A stretch of 64,000 nucleotides of DNA from Anseranas semipalmata (lineage: Eukaryota; Chordata; Aves; Anseriformes; Anseranatidae): NCBI GenBank assembly GCA_013399115.1, contig VXAA01005193.1, positions 557,495 through 621,494 of the forward strand, written 5' to 3'. The position numbers were made by a program, and so were the translations under genes. Each line of letters opens with the position of its first letter. Within the stretch, counting starts at the first letter, position 1. The notes below the pieces were generated by a model, which made no database searches, had not been told where the DNA came from, and was given only the letters and a program-made list of their open reading frames with translations. Positions 13,801-24,407 of the stretch are shown here, piece by piece.

Positions 13801-15892
13801 TACCCTCTACTCCACAGTTTTTCTTCCACTACTTCCTCAAAACTATAGTTTGCCTGTATACAAGATGTATTTTTGAAAAGCTTTTTCAAAATGCTAAACT
13901 TTTTAAAGTCCTAGTGGAATTGGGGAAACTGTATTTTAATGAGCCCTGAAGGCAGCCTAGAGGCTGCGCTGACCGAAACATCACATTTTTAACAGAACTT
14001 ATTTCCTTCATCTAGATAGCATGTCTCTCTCCACCCAGAACCTTTCTCACTGATACTCGGGCTCTCCCTGTGTCTCCATCTCGATCTACCTGTGTAGATT
14101 CACCAATCTGAATTGCAAAGCAACAATTACTAATTAGTCAGATAGGTACAACTGTGTATTGAACAGCCTGTTTTACTGGCTTTATGTCAGACTGACAGCA
14201 CACCATAAGGCCTACTGGAAAATCTTAGAACTTTAGGAAGACATCATTTTGGGGGTTTCTGAGTCATTAGGTAGTGCTCAGATCATGTGAAATTGGGGGA
14301 AAAAACAGAAGAAAACAGGGCCAGGCACAATGTATTTGTATCACTGGTTATGGACAGATCTTTGCAGAAGCAAAGCTAAAACTCACTACATTATCTTCAG
14401 ATAAAAATTATTTCTGATTTAAAATAGTTTCTTAAATCTATGTCTACAAAACTGAAAGGCTAGTGGATGCATTTTACCTTATGTTTCCATCAGGACTGCT
14501 ATTCACCCAGAAAGAGAATGAATAGAAGACTGACTGTCTCCACTTCAGACATTTTTGTATTTCTAAACTATCATTAAAATGTCACAATCCTACTGCAGTC
14601 CTGTTCACTTCAGGATTTTCTCTCTTATCACAGCAGTTGGTAGGTTTGGGATCTTTGCTTTTCTTGCCATTGTGCACAATTTAACACCGCCATCAGAGGA
14701 GGATAATGACTGCACATCACGGAAAGTTTTTGTGTTTTCAGGTTCATATGCCAGAGTGTAACTGAATCTGCTGGTGATTTAAATTATTCCCTTAACTTTT
14801 TGAGGTTTCACAAAGCTGTCTGCTCTTCCTCCAGCAATAATTGCAGACTGTGGCAAATCAGCCCACCTTCCCTGAAAAGACTGCAAAGGCCATATTTACA
14901 GTCAACTGCAAGAGAGAAAGGACTGAGAAATTTCTGTTAAGTTTTCACACCTCAGTGCTCTGACAGGTCACCACCCAATTTCTAAATTGAAATCTATCAT
15001 CAAAGTTGGTATTAATTAGTCATATATCAGCTCCTGGCAGAGGCCAGAAGCTTAACAGATCTTGGAGACCAAACTTCTTTCATGCTCTTGCAGGTGGTCT
15101 CTACAGATCAGTGGAAAGTTGTATGTGCAAAGGCTGAAGAAGACTGGATGTGGGGAGAACCCCTACCATCCTGAGGGCCAGACAGAGTAACCTGGGGGAG
15201 AGCAGGGCAGGTGGGTGAAACTACGTGCACCAAGATGAGACACAATCTAGCTTCCTTGGGAGCCAGAGGAGCAGCCAGAATAACTGTAGGGAACCAGGAG
15301 GTATGTGCTTAAATGTTCCCTATGCTGCGTTTTGCCTCTGAACTCAAAAGACATTAGACATCCTTCTCAATCCCCAGGCATCAAGGAGGATCCAGAAGAC
15401 ATCAGTACTCCTTCCTACAAGAGCCTTAGGTGCTTTCTTGACACTGTGAGATACAAACCACACGGTTGCTTCTCTACCCTTGGGAGGAAATGGGAAGTCC
15501 TCTCTACCTTACAACAGTATGGTAGGAGGCCAGCAGCTTGAAAATCCTACCTTCTACTTCAGTAGAGACACTTCCCTCTCTGTCTGTGGTGGACAGCTAG
15601 AGGAGAGCAGCAGAATGTGAACACAATCTGCAGGAAGATGCTGTTCTGCAACTTACCTTCAGAGCTACACAAGGGCAGCAAAGTGCACCAGAGAAGAGAT
15701 GTGGGTATACTGGGGCAAGAGAGTGCCATAGGGCACCTGAGAGATTTCGGATTAGTAAAGGAACTTTTTGTGCCTGTGTACTTGGTGTATCCAAGGCCCA
15801 GACTAAATATGGCTCATGAGCAGTTTCACATCTCTGAGACAGAAAAGCATGCTGTGACATTTCTTGCCTTGTATATACGCTGTAGATACATG
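4801..15892. other. Long non-coding stretch with no recognised gene or repeat family
   Basis: The sequence is A+T-rich with many stops in all six frames. The longest open frame is about 121 codons (7850-8215, +) and has no domain-like pattern. Small AT-rich patches occur at about 9.0-9.3 and 10.86-11.05 kb, and a pyrimidine-rich patch at about 6.60-6.65 kb. Besides the hairpin at 5.2 kb, listed separately, nothing could be supported. Confidence 0.5.
5200..5219. repeat. Perfect 8-bp inverted repeat with 4-base loop
   Basis: GCACCTTT at 5200-5207 and AAAGGTGC at 5212-5219 are exact reverse complements around the loop TGCC. It is short, and one such hairpin in 64 kb could arise by chance. No following T run or other terminator or RNA context was seen. 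Confidence 0.7.
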
Positions 15893-15919
15893 AAAACAAC
15901 AACAACAACAACAACAAAA
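15893..15919. repeat. (AAC)n microsatellite
   Basis: About eight near-perfect AAC units on the + strand, flanked by A-rich ends. On the minus strand it encodes a poly-leucine start to an open frame (15597-15917) that mimics a signal peptide, so that frame should not be read as a secreted protein. Confidence 0.95.
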
Positions 15920-18900
15920 CTCCAGGGCTTTCTAGCTGCAGCCTTTATTTGGCACCAATTTCAATCTAAATGGGATAGTCTTGAAATCATTGGGATTTAT
16001 GTTTAGAATTTTAACAGGAATGGGAAGCATTATCTCTGGACCTGAGTTTGGACAGAGACTTCTGATTCTGTACTCAGCTGTGGCATAGTCTGGATCCACA
16101 ATCTCTTAATGTTTTCTAAATCTGTGTTTTCCTATTACATTTATCTTTCTTGGTGAGTGTAGGGAAGACTAAGTAGTTAGTGCTTGAAAGTCTTGCACCC
16201 TGCACGGTCAGGTTGTCTTCTCTCTACCTCTGGAACTGCCCCATTTGTTTCCCAGGATTTCTTCTGTAAGCTGCTCTCTGTTCTCCCCATCAGACAGGTC
16301 ATGCAAGTTTATGGTGCAGGTTTACTTTCACTTATGTTTTATTTCCAATTCCAAGCCCTAAGTGATCTCACACAAAACCTTTAGGTGTCTAGTTATATGC
16401 AAACAACTTCTGTTTGCTTGCTGATACAAAGCCGTGCATTAGCACTTGGACCACTCTTGGGGTTCGGTTACTGGAAGGAATCCTCCGTTCCTTCACAGCA
16501 TTCACTTTCCACAGCTTAGACTGTGACTGCTCCGCAATGAACGCCTGTCATACGGAGGTGAAGTGACCTCTAGCAAGTTGACATTTGTTTCCTGTAAGCT
16601 TAAACCCTGATTACTCAAAAAGCCCTTGCATTCTTTCCACCCTCATCAAACATTCTTCTCATGTCAGATCAGTTCATTTATTTCCATTAAAGATGCAAGC
16701 CCCAGCTATATGAGGATCTGGTTCAACAAACTGTTTTACTATCAGTTGTTACTCTGGTGGGTTTGATATAAATGCACACACTACAATAGATGCTGTTCCC
16801 CTTCCTCTTCCTCCACCTTGTAGCAACTTATTGAAATGGTACAGACCAACTTCTTGATGCACATTTTTTCTCTCCCTACCTCCTACTCACACAGAAATAT
16901 GGGGCCATTTAATTTTTTTATGCATATATTTATGGACACATTTCCTTTCCTAATTAAGCTATTATTTCATTTTAAGGGGATGCCATCACCATAAAAATCA
17001 TACTAAAATGTTAAAGTTACTGGCTAGTACCAAAAGAATGAAAATGATTTGCTTTTCATCATTAGCAGTGTTTGGTTTTTCACTCATCTTGGGGTATGCA
17101 TGCTGAAAATAGACCAGTAAGTTTCACTTCTCCTTAAGACTTCACTTTTTTTGTTCTTTTGCATTGAACAAAGCCACTTTGAATAGGATTCAAACACAGC
17201 TGAAAAATACTGAAAATTACATTCACATTAGTTTCTCCATGGAATTACAGAATAAGAGCTAGCACCCAAAGACTGGTCTGTGTATTTGGGGTTTTACAGA
17301 ACTGAAGACTTGGCATTCTACCAGAACATACAGTTTGAAATTATCACCCAAAAGGTCCTGCCCGCTATTTGTAGCTATTTCACTGTACCAGAGGAAAGAA
17401 AACAAAGGTAAAGTTGTAAAATATATTTAAAAAAATTCCCTCTGACTTCTTGTATGCATCTAGCTTGTGTGATTGAGTGTCTACATGAGAAATTTCGCTT
17501 CCCAAGTTTGTACCTCATTCAAAATAATCTATGCCTCAATCCAGATCGCTATTAAGGTTGCTTCAGTCTGGCTTGCAAATGCTAAACTTGGGATAGCAAT
17601 ATGGCTGTGTAGGAGGGACTTATGCAGCCAAGTAAACCAAAATGGCAAAAATACCTGTGAGTTTTGGGCTATTACAAATGGCTCATCAAATCTCTGTTTG
17701 TGTTGAAATGCATTTCTGATCTCAACGAAAAGATGGGACATAGTCTGGTGATGCAGATATAGGTTTGATCTAAAATTAACTATGTCAGAGACTGCCTGGA
17801 GCAGTATCTCTTCTCTCGAGTATGCTGGCTGTTCTCTACATGCTGTAAAGGAAAAGTAATAGAGAGTTGCAGGTAAGAGGAGGTGATTACACTTTAAATC
17901 TTTTCCTTCTGTTTTATTAGTTTAGCACAGCTTCTCACTGTCTTCCCTGCCTGCCCTGCAGCTGGCCTTGATGTCTTTGCAACTGAGCTGGTCCCCACCA
18001 CAAGGACAGCACCACAGAAACTGTTTTGAATCATCTCCCTTCATGGATGGTTGCTCTGCCCATGGAATCCAAAGAGACAAAGTAACTTTAGAAGTTTCTG
18101 TGTGATTAAGCAGCAACCAAAACACCAGGTGCTCAAATAGTTTTGCTTGTGAAAATAAAAGTAACAATCCCCTCACAAAAATAACATTGAAATGGATTTG
18201 TCTGTGCACGGGCAGTCTTTAATTTTAGCAAAAGTGACAATCTTACATGGCATGTGCACCACTGATGAAGTGCTGAAACACTATTTTTTTTTCCTGGTAA
18301 GAACATGTATTTGCCCTTCCCTATAGCCTACCAGCAGGGTAAGCTTCGCTTATCTGATCCATCTTCTGAACTAGATGTTCATACGCACATTTAATTAATT
18401 AATTTTCACATCCTTGCATAGAATGGAGGCCTCATATGCCATATTGGGAGCATTACTGACATTGGGAAGACAGATGAAAGAGTGGTTTAACACACTAGCA
18501 AACAGCAAATACACAGGATTTGCCCGTGTCAGATGTACTCACAGCAATGGCATCTTCCAGAAATGCAGGTCTGAGTGCTCTCAAGAACAGTCAGTTGTAC
18601 ATTCCCCAAGATCTCTTTTGATGTGGAAGAAACTTTGAAAAGGAATTAGTAAGAGCTGTTTCCAGTTTGGATGTTTGAAGTATACCTACTAAGCCTGCGA
18701 GAATTCCGGATGTGCTCACACTGAAGAAACTTTCCCGTTTACCACCAGCTAAAGCTATACATACGGTGCTGAAGCTACAGGGACATGATTTTTCTGTAGA
18801 ATATAAATAAGGGAGGAAATATGGATTTCTTGAGTAGGGTGATAAACAGATCAATACTACATGAAAAAGATATCGATGGGTATGAAATTTATGTAGTGAA

Positions 18901-20704
18901 GCATGCTGCTTTTATAATTTCAAAATTAAGAGAATTTCACACTGGAACTTACATAAAGAGATTTAATTTAGCATAACTGAAATTTCACAAGGATGGTCAG
19001 AAGAAGGCAGAGATTTAGAGCACAAACTGGTACCATGTCAGCACTTTGAGGAAGAAATTAAGGTGGGCATTTTACTAAAAGAAGAAAGAGTGATTATTCT
19101 AGCAGCCTAGAGAAAGGAAGTAACTGCTGACATATAAACAAGCCATCCAGGAAAAGAAAAATGTAATCAAACGAGAAGTGGTATTTCATTCCACTTGGAA
19201 GGATCATTCAGATAAGATACAGGGCAATTCAATATGATACACATAATTGCTTCTGAAGAGAATAAACAAAGAACTGATATATAGTAATGAGTTCCTGCAC
19301 AAATCATAGCAAAATCTGGAGAGGGGGGCTTCTTCTGAATGTGACAGAGAAATGTATTTATGGCTAACTGAATTATATTCTAAAGTCATGAAGCTGTCAG
19401 AACTATTGAATGCTGATTTCCAAGATCAAATCACAGCCTGCAAGGCAGGAAAACCAGAAGGTTCTGCGGACTGATGGGGAACACCAATGCTCAGGCAGAG
19501 TTGCAGACACCCAGTGAGATCTGCTGGTTCAAGCACAGCATTTCCTTGTCAAGGTATTCTCAGAATAATGAGAAAACTGAGAGAGAGAAACATCGCTGAA
19601 GTAAAACTAAGCATGGCAATCCAAACTTCAGATTTACTACTGTGTAGACCTGCAAGATGAGTATGGGTTTTACTCTGCAAGAGACCTCCAAATAGCAGAT
19701 GTGCGCATAAAAATGGAGGAAAAAGAAGACACAGAGATCTTACCCTGGCAGATATACCAAAACTTATAGTAAAACACAGAATTAAGAAGAGCTTTTTGAA
19801 GAGCTGCAGAATAAAGTCTGATTTATTGTGGATCTATATGGTCTGTACCCCTACATGCCCCCCAGCAATAGCCCTAGCTGCCCCCAAGCTCCGTGTCTGC
19901 TCCAGAGACCGGCTGGCTCCGAGCCATTCGCTGACAAACAGAATGCGCAACGGTTCAGTTCCTCCTGCCTCTCCCTCGGGTTTCTCCTGCTGAGCACAAG
20001 ACATGTAGAGACGTAATTATCTTTGAGACATCCACCATTCTTTTATGTTCGAATGATACCAGACCTGGTCCCCGCTTAAATAATAATTGTTCGGAGATGG
20101 ATTAAAAGGCAAACAAATAGCTTAGGGAAGGAGACGAAAACAGTCTTGGCTCATCCTAAATATTGTAACATCAGCTATTGTTCCTGTTGTTAATTGAGAA
20201 TGTCAGGGATTATTAGGTACATGGGGAATAAGAATTGATTCCTCAGATTCCTGACTGTAGGAAGAGAAACAATAGCCTACTTTGCAAATTCCTGAGATTC
20301 TTGGAACAGATTGTAGGAACAGCAGTGAAAATGCTTACTATATAACTGTGTAAGTATATGAAAAGCTATAATAAGTGCCAATAGTTTGTGTTTGGCTTTT
20401 CACATTCTTGCCAAAGATCATTTTTCACTCCAAGGACATTACTGAAAAAAGCTGACTGTGAATGTTAAGTCCCTACAGCTACTGCTTGGAGGAACAGGCA
20501 GAGTAGGAAAGAAAGAGTTTAACATAATCAGTTGATGCCTTGACTGTTACTCCTACAGAAATTTAAGGAATTTTGTAGTGGGATGCATACATCATCCTAT
20601 CGCCCTTTCATAATGTTGCATGACTGACCAAGAACTTGTTCCAATAAGTAGATTTTATGTTCCTTACCTTCCAGTTACACTGAGGACTAGTACAACTTGC
20701 ATGA
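15920..20704. other. Non-coding stretch, nothing recognised
   Basis: There is a small TTAA-repeat patch at about 18.39-18.41 kb and a C-rich patch at about 19.85-19.92 kb. Open frames are short and without domain-like character. From about 18.9 to 19.8 kb the + strand is purine-rich, less strongly than at 4.1-4.8 kb. No repeat family could be named. Confidence 0.5.
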
Positions 20705-21237
20705 ATTTTCACGACGTCAGATACCATGTTAATAAATTACCAATCTAGTGCCCACAGGTCAGCACTCTCTAATTTTTTGACAGCTGACTCAGTTTCTTAC
20801 TGTAAAGAATACTTATCTGAAGAAGTCTTTTCTATTACTCCCAAATTCCCCAAAAAGAAAAAGATTCAGGATTTACCAGATGAGCCACCAGTGAAAATAA
20901 AGGAAGTTCACGACTGGATAACACTATATAATGGAGAGCAATCTGTATTTAAAATTTCAGCCACTAGTAGTTTGTATTAATGAAGGTCCCTGATGTCTGA
21001 CTTAATGAGGACTGGTCCCAGGCAGATTTTGTGGAGATGATGCATGCACTTTTAGATGTCTTGCCATATATCACAGAGCTAAGCCTTGTATTTCAAGAGC
21101 TGGAATTTGACATTGCAATTGTACAGGTGTTAGTAAATCACTCCCTGTCATCTCCAGAGAGAAGTAAAGATGACAACCATCATGGGATGGGAAACAGCCT
21201 ATCTTACATTATATACAGTGAATGCAAACTGCATTGA
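20705..21237 (+). pseudogene. Protein-like open stretches, possible decayed coding remnant or orphan exon
   Basis: Two adjacent open stretches lie on the + strand in different frames. The first (20705-20980, ATG at 20726, stop TAA) reads a Lys/Glu/Pro-rich segment containing FPKKKKIQDLPDEPP and then EVHDWITLYNGEQSVF. The second (21001-21237, directly after an in-frame TGA) reads FVEMMHALLDVLPYITELSL and then a hydrophobic/acidic stretch ending near SSPERS. Both look more protein-like than other frames in the window. A fair splice acceptor (T-rich tract then GACAG, ending 20783) precedes the first. The second loosely recalls the helical region of domesticated hAT-type transposase genes such as the ZNF862 group, but that is a weak impression from memory. 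The frame change and TGA argue for decay, unless these are unrelated exons. I cannot name a gene. Confidence 0.25.
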
Positions 21238-24179
21238 ACATTAATTAAGTGGTGCAGGGGGTAGTTTTAATTCCCTTCTTTTACAAGGAATTGTAAATCT
21301 ACAGAAGAAAAAATCATGAGATGTCAAACTGTGTAATACCAGCAATTAGACCAGGGTACCTATGTGCCCCGCAGAACAAAGTACAAAAGCCGTTTGGAGC
21401 TTCCTGAGTTGCACAGAAGGATACTAGGGTGACGTGACACAGCTAGAGGTGTCTGGAGGAGAGTCCCCTGGGAAATGAAGGACATTGTGCTGCCCTGAGC
21501 CTTAAACTGGGATTCCTCAACCAGGGGAAATACCTGCAGAGTTTAAAAATCAAAACTGAAATAAATCTGAAATAGTGATAAAGAGCTGCTATCGTGTGTT
21601 TTTGTGCAACAGAAAGTTCTGAAAAGTCTCCATGCACAAACATTTAAAAATTCTGGTGTGGCTCAGCCTGACACTGAAATACATCTCTGGGAGCTGTTTT
21701 TGGAACTTTAACTCATGTCTCTTTGATGAAACATGGAACAGGGATCCTCTCCTGCACTCCAGCATCACCTTTGTACTCCCATGACCAAGTTCAGTGCAAA
21801 ACTTGTACTCAGCTAAACCAGGAAAGCCAGCCCATAGGGGAAAATAAAAGTGTGAGGCATGGCACCTGTGGCAGCTCTGAGACATGCTGGTGAGGGATCA
21901 GGGTGGCAGGGTGCGACTCTCAGAAAAGCACAATTACTATATAATGTCAACTCCTGCAAAGAACCCATCCAAGACCAAGTTGTGTCGATCTCTTTATGGC
22001 TCTGCCTCATGGTGAGCCTTTTGTACTCCTCCTGGCTCTCCAAGTTCATTTAGCTCATGTTGCATCCTCTGAGCAACTGGGCAGGTTCCACTCACCTGCC
22101 CTCACTGCTCTGGTCGGAATGGGTCTCCTACAGCTGACTGGCGCCCACGCTGGGGAGCAGGGTCCTCAGGCCAGGGCTGGAGCAGGGCGAGCTCCCTGTG
22201 GGAAGGGGAAGGGCACTGCCTCCATGAGCCTCCTGCACCGTCTTTTCTGAAACTACCCCTTTCCTTCACAAAAATCTCAATCTCAAAGATGGGGCTGACT
22301 TAACTGCAGCTGCAGATGAAGCTTCATTGTTGTTTTTCCCCTCCTTGTGATGCTGCCAGAGCGAGTCTCTCTGAAAAATGCCTCAAACGAGATGTGACTG
22401 GCCACCCCCTGCCTTATTGAGTGGCTTGAAGATTACTTCTGGGCACCAGGATTTTCACTCCACAGATCCCAAGGACGTGTCTTTTCATTGCCTACCTTGC
22501 AACAATGCGACTGAAATAATGTCTTTGTTCCTGCTGCCCTTTAGCTGCCGAGTAATGTCTGACTGAAGCAGCTCACCCTCTCCTGACTATTGAGTGCATC
22601 GGGCCAGAATTAAATGAGCTTGGCTGGTTCAGTGTGCCAGGCACCTTTCCCTGGCTCTGAGGAAAATAGGAGTATATTCTGAGAGACACTACAGAAGTGT
22701 ACTATAATCATTTGTGCTAAGAAAGAAATCCTTTGAACAGCCAAGAGTGGGTAGGTATTTTGAAATGGACTTGGTTAGGCTTTCGCAAATCTGTTAATAA
22801 AACCAGGCGCAGCAAGAGAGTAGTTCCAAATAACGTGAGATTAGGAGAGGTAGCTGCTTCTTACTAAATGAGTTTCTACAACAAAGTAATTGTCATCTGT
22901 TTGCTGCTGCTTTCCTACAGAGAGGAAAACATGGCAGTGTTATGGTACAAAGCAAAAAACATTTCTAGACCCAGTTGAGGGTTTGATTGCAAGCTTTGTG
23001 CAGCTGATTGGTGTGGGCAAGCAAAAGCATGCTCAGCATTGTGTTGGCAAAGGACATGCAATTAATGACTTACAATCCAGATTCAGCCTCCCCAGCACAA
23101 TTTACTTGGCTTGCCACCTCATCCCCGATATTTCCTTCCCGAGGCCCCCTTGGATATGGGCACATGCCCCACCTTATGGTATGGAGAGGTGTACCTGTAC
23201 GTTTGTCTTTAGGCTTTAGCTCTCCTGTCAACCTGCCTACAGACATGTATTTAGTTATTTTGAGGGAAGAAGGAGGAATCAAAGGCGACTGGACAAGTTT
23301 GTAGCTAAAATGGTCCCTTCTGTTAAAAAAACTATAAAAACTAGCGTGTCTCTGCTATTGTGCTGCTTGTGGACATGATGCACCTCTGAAGAACAAGCAC
23401 AAGTAGATCACAACCTCATGTGAGTCTCAGCTGATGGATGTCCACACCTCATACACATGACAGTCTAGTCTAATTTCAAAAGTATCTCAAAACATGCAAA
23501 GTCATCAAGGCACTGTGGAGAGTGAATTGCTTTCTTGCCTCGAAAGCTAGTTACGGCAAATGACAGGTGCGGTTGTCTGCGGGGGGGAAAACTTAGCCCC
23601 CTGTAGTTCCTGCTGTGTCTAGAAGACTGCAATCTCAATTACCTTATTCCTGTGTATTTGGTGGTGATGAAGCTGCTCGCTGTGGGCACCGGAGGCTTTC
23701 AGTTGTCTTTACTTCTGTAGATAAAATAAATGCCACGCTATCCTTCCTGTGGTCTTGCAGGAGCTGGGAATTACTGTCCAATACAATCTTCACTCACTTT
23801 GCCCCAGTTCTGCCTCCCAAGCTAGGCCAAGGGAGCTGGTGAAGATTGAGCAGGCCAGGCGCTCACCGTTTGTGGAGACTTTTTATGTGCAAAGCATTTT
23901 TGTGAGTTCCTTTTCCACCTGCCTCTGTGGTCCCCCAAAGGCGAGCTGCAGCTCTGCCAGCGGGTCCCAAAGCTGACCGTGTTTCCACCCCTTCCAAGTC
24001 TCAACATGGTATCTGACAGACGTGGATTAATTTTCTTAATTTGTTTTCCATTAAGGCAAAATCTGTGAGATTTCGATCCTACTCCACGTGCCCAAGATAT
24101 TTTTATACCGCTCGAGGAGCTGACACTAGCCTAACGGAACGTCTAACCTATATTTTTGTGTTGCCTTTTCCATTTTCAG
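21238..24179. other. Non-coding stretch leading up to the CpG island
   Basis: GC content rises in patches (about 22.06-22.25 kb and from 23.58 kb). Splice-acceptor-like sites ending at 22920 (CTTTCCTACAG) and 23760 (TGGTCTTGCAG) are visible but have no strong matching donor or convincing reading frame. A CACGTG E-box core sits at 24085-24090, about 95 bases before the CpG-dense sequence. No repeat family was recognised. Confidence 0.45.
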
Positions 24180-24242
24180 GCCTGCACAACCGCGCGCCCC
24201 GCCAGACCCCTCGCGCTCAGCTGCAACACCTCAGCGAAGCCC

Positions 24243-24266
24243 NNNNNNNNNNNNNNNNNNNNNNNN
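24243..24266. other. Assembly gap (24 N)
   Basis: Twenty-four undetermined bases lie within the most GC-rich sequence of the window. Read loss in GC-rich DNA is a common cause in bird assemblies, so the true length may differ from 24 and reading frames should not be trusted across it. Confidence 0.99.
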
Positions 24267-24316
24267 CTCCGGCCTGGCTGCCGGGCGGCCGGGGAGGCGT
24301 CGCTGGAAGGCGGCTG

Positions 24317-24346
24317 CTGGCTCCCCGCCGGCTGGCTCCCCGCCGG
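24317..24346. repeat. Perfect 15-bp tandem duplication
   Basis: CTGGCTCCCCGCCGG occurs twice with no spacer. In the open frame of the candidate exon this doubles WLPAG, so it does not shift the frame. Confidence 0.95.
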
Positions 24347-24407
24347 CGCGGCGTTCCGGCTCACCACAGCTGCAGGGCGTAAGCTTGCAGTGTTTACTTT
24401 TCGTAAG

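Larger units (their letters stand above)
24180..24407 (+). promoter_or_regulatory. CpG island interrupted by an assembly gap
   Basis: This is the only strongly CpG-dense sequence in the window. Between the gap and about 24.38 kb there are roughly sixteen CpG dinucleotides in about 115 bases, whereas flanking sequence shows the usual vertebrate CpG depletion. The sequence before the gap is also CpG-rich. In amniotes such islands usually mark promoters, or less often GC-rich exons. No TATA box or initiator could be assigned. The strand is taken from the splice-like signals described for the candidate exon and is an inference. Confidence 0.65.
24180..24407 (+). other. Candidate GC-rich exon between a splice acceptor and a strong donor
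   Basis: The left edge is a good acceptor: a T-rich tract ending TTGCCTTTTCCATTTTCAG at 24179. The right edge is a strong donor, AAG/GTAAGC, with GT at 24408-24409. If internal, the exon is 228 bases as assembled, but the gap length may be nominal. One frame is open throughout as assembled. Its part after the gap includes GCWLPAGWLPAGAAF and ends TFRK at the donor; other + frames are open for long parts too, as expected in GC-rich DNA. It could instead be a first exon with the start inside the island and only the donor real, or the exon of a non-coding RNA. No protein family was recognised. Confidence 0.35.

Noticed and set aside
15597..15917. Minus-strand 106-codon frame starting with poly-leucine, looking like a signal peptide
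   Set aside because: The leucines are the translation of the (AAC)n microsatellite; the rest has no domain-like pattern.
15617..16006. Plus-strand 129-codon open frame
   Set aside because: Ends in poly-threonine from the microsatellite, overlaps an open frame on the other strand, and has no recognisable motif.
22890..23304. Possible exon after the acceptor-like site ending 22920
   Set aside because: Good acceptor sequence but no convincing donor, and the frames are unremarkable.
23761..23838. Possible 78-base exon between an acceptor-like (23760) and a donor-like (23839) site
   Set aside because: Donor is only moderate (CTG/GTGAAG) and the 26-residue reading is not recognisable; kept only as a weak possibility.
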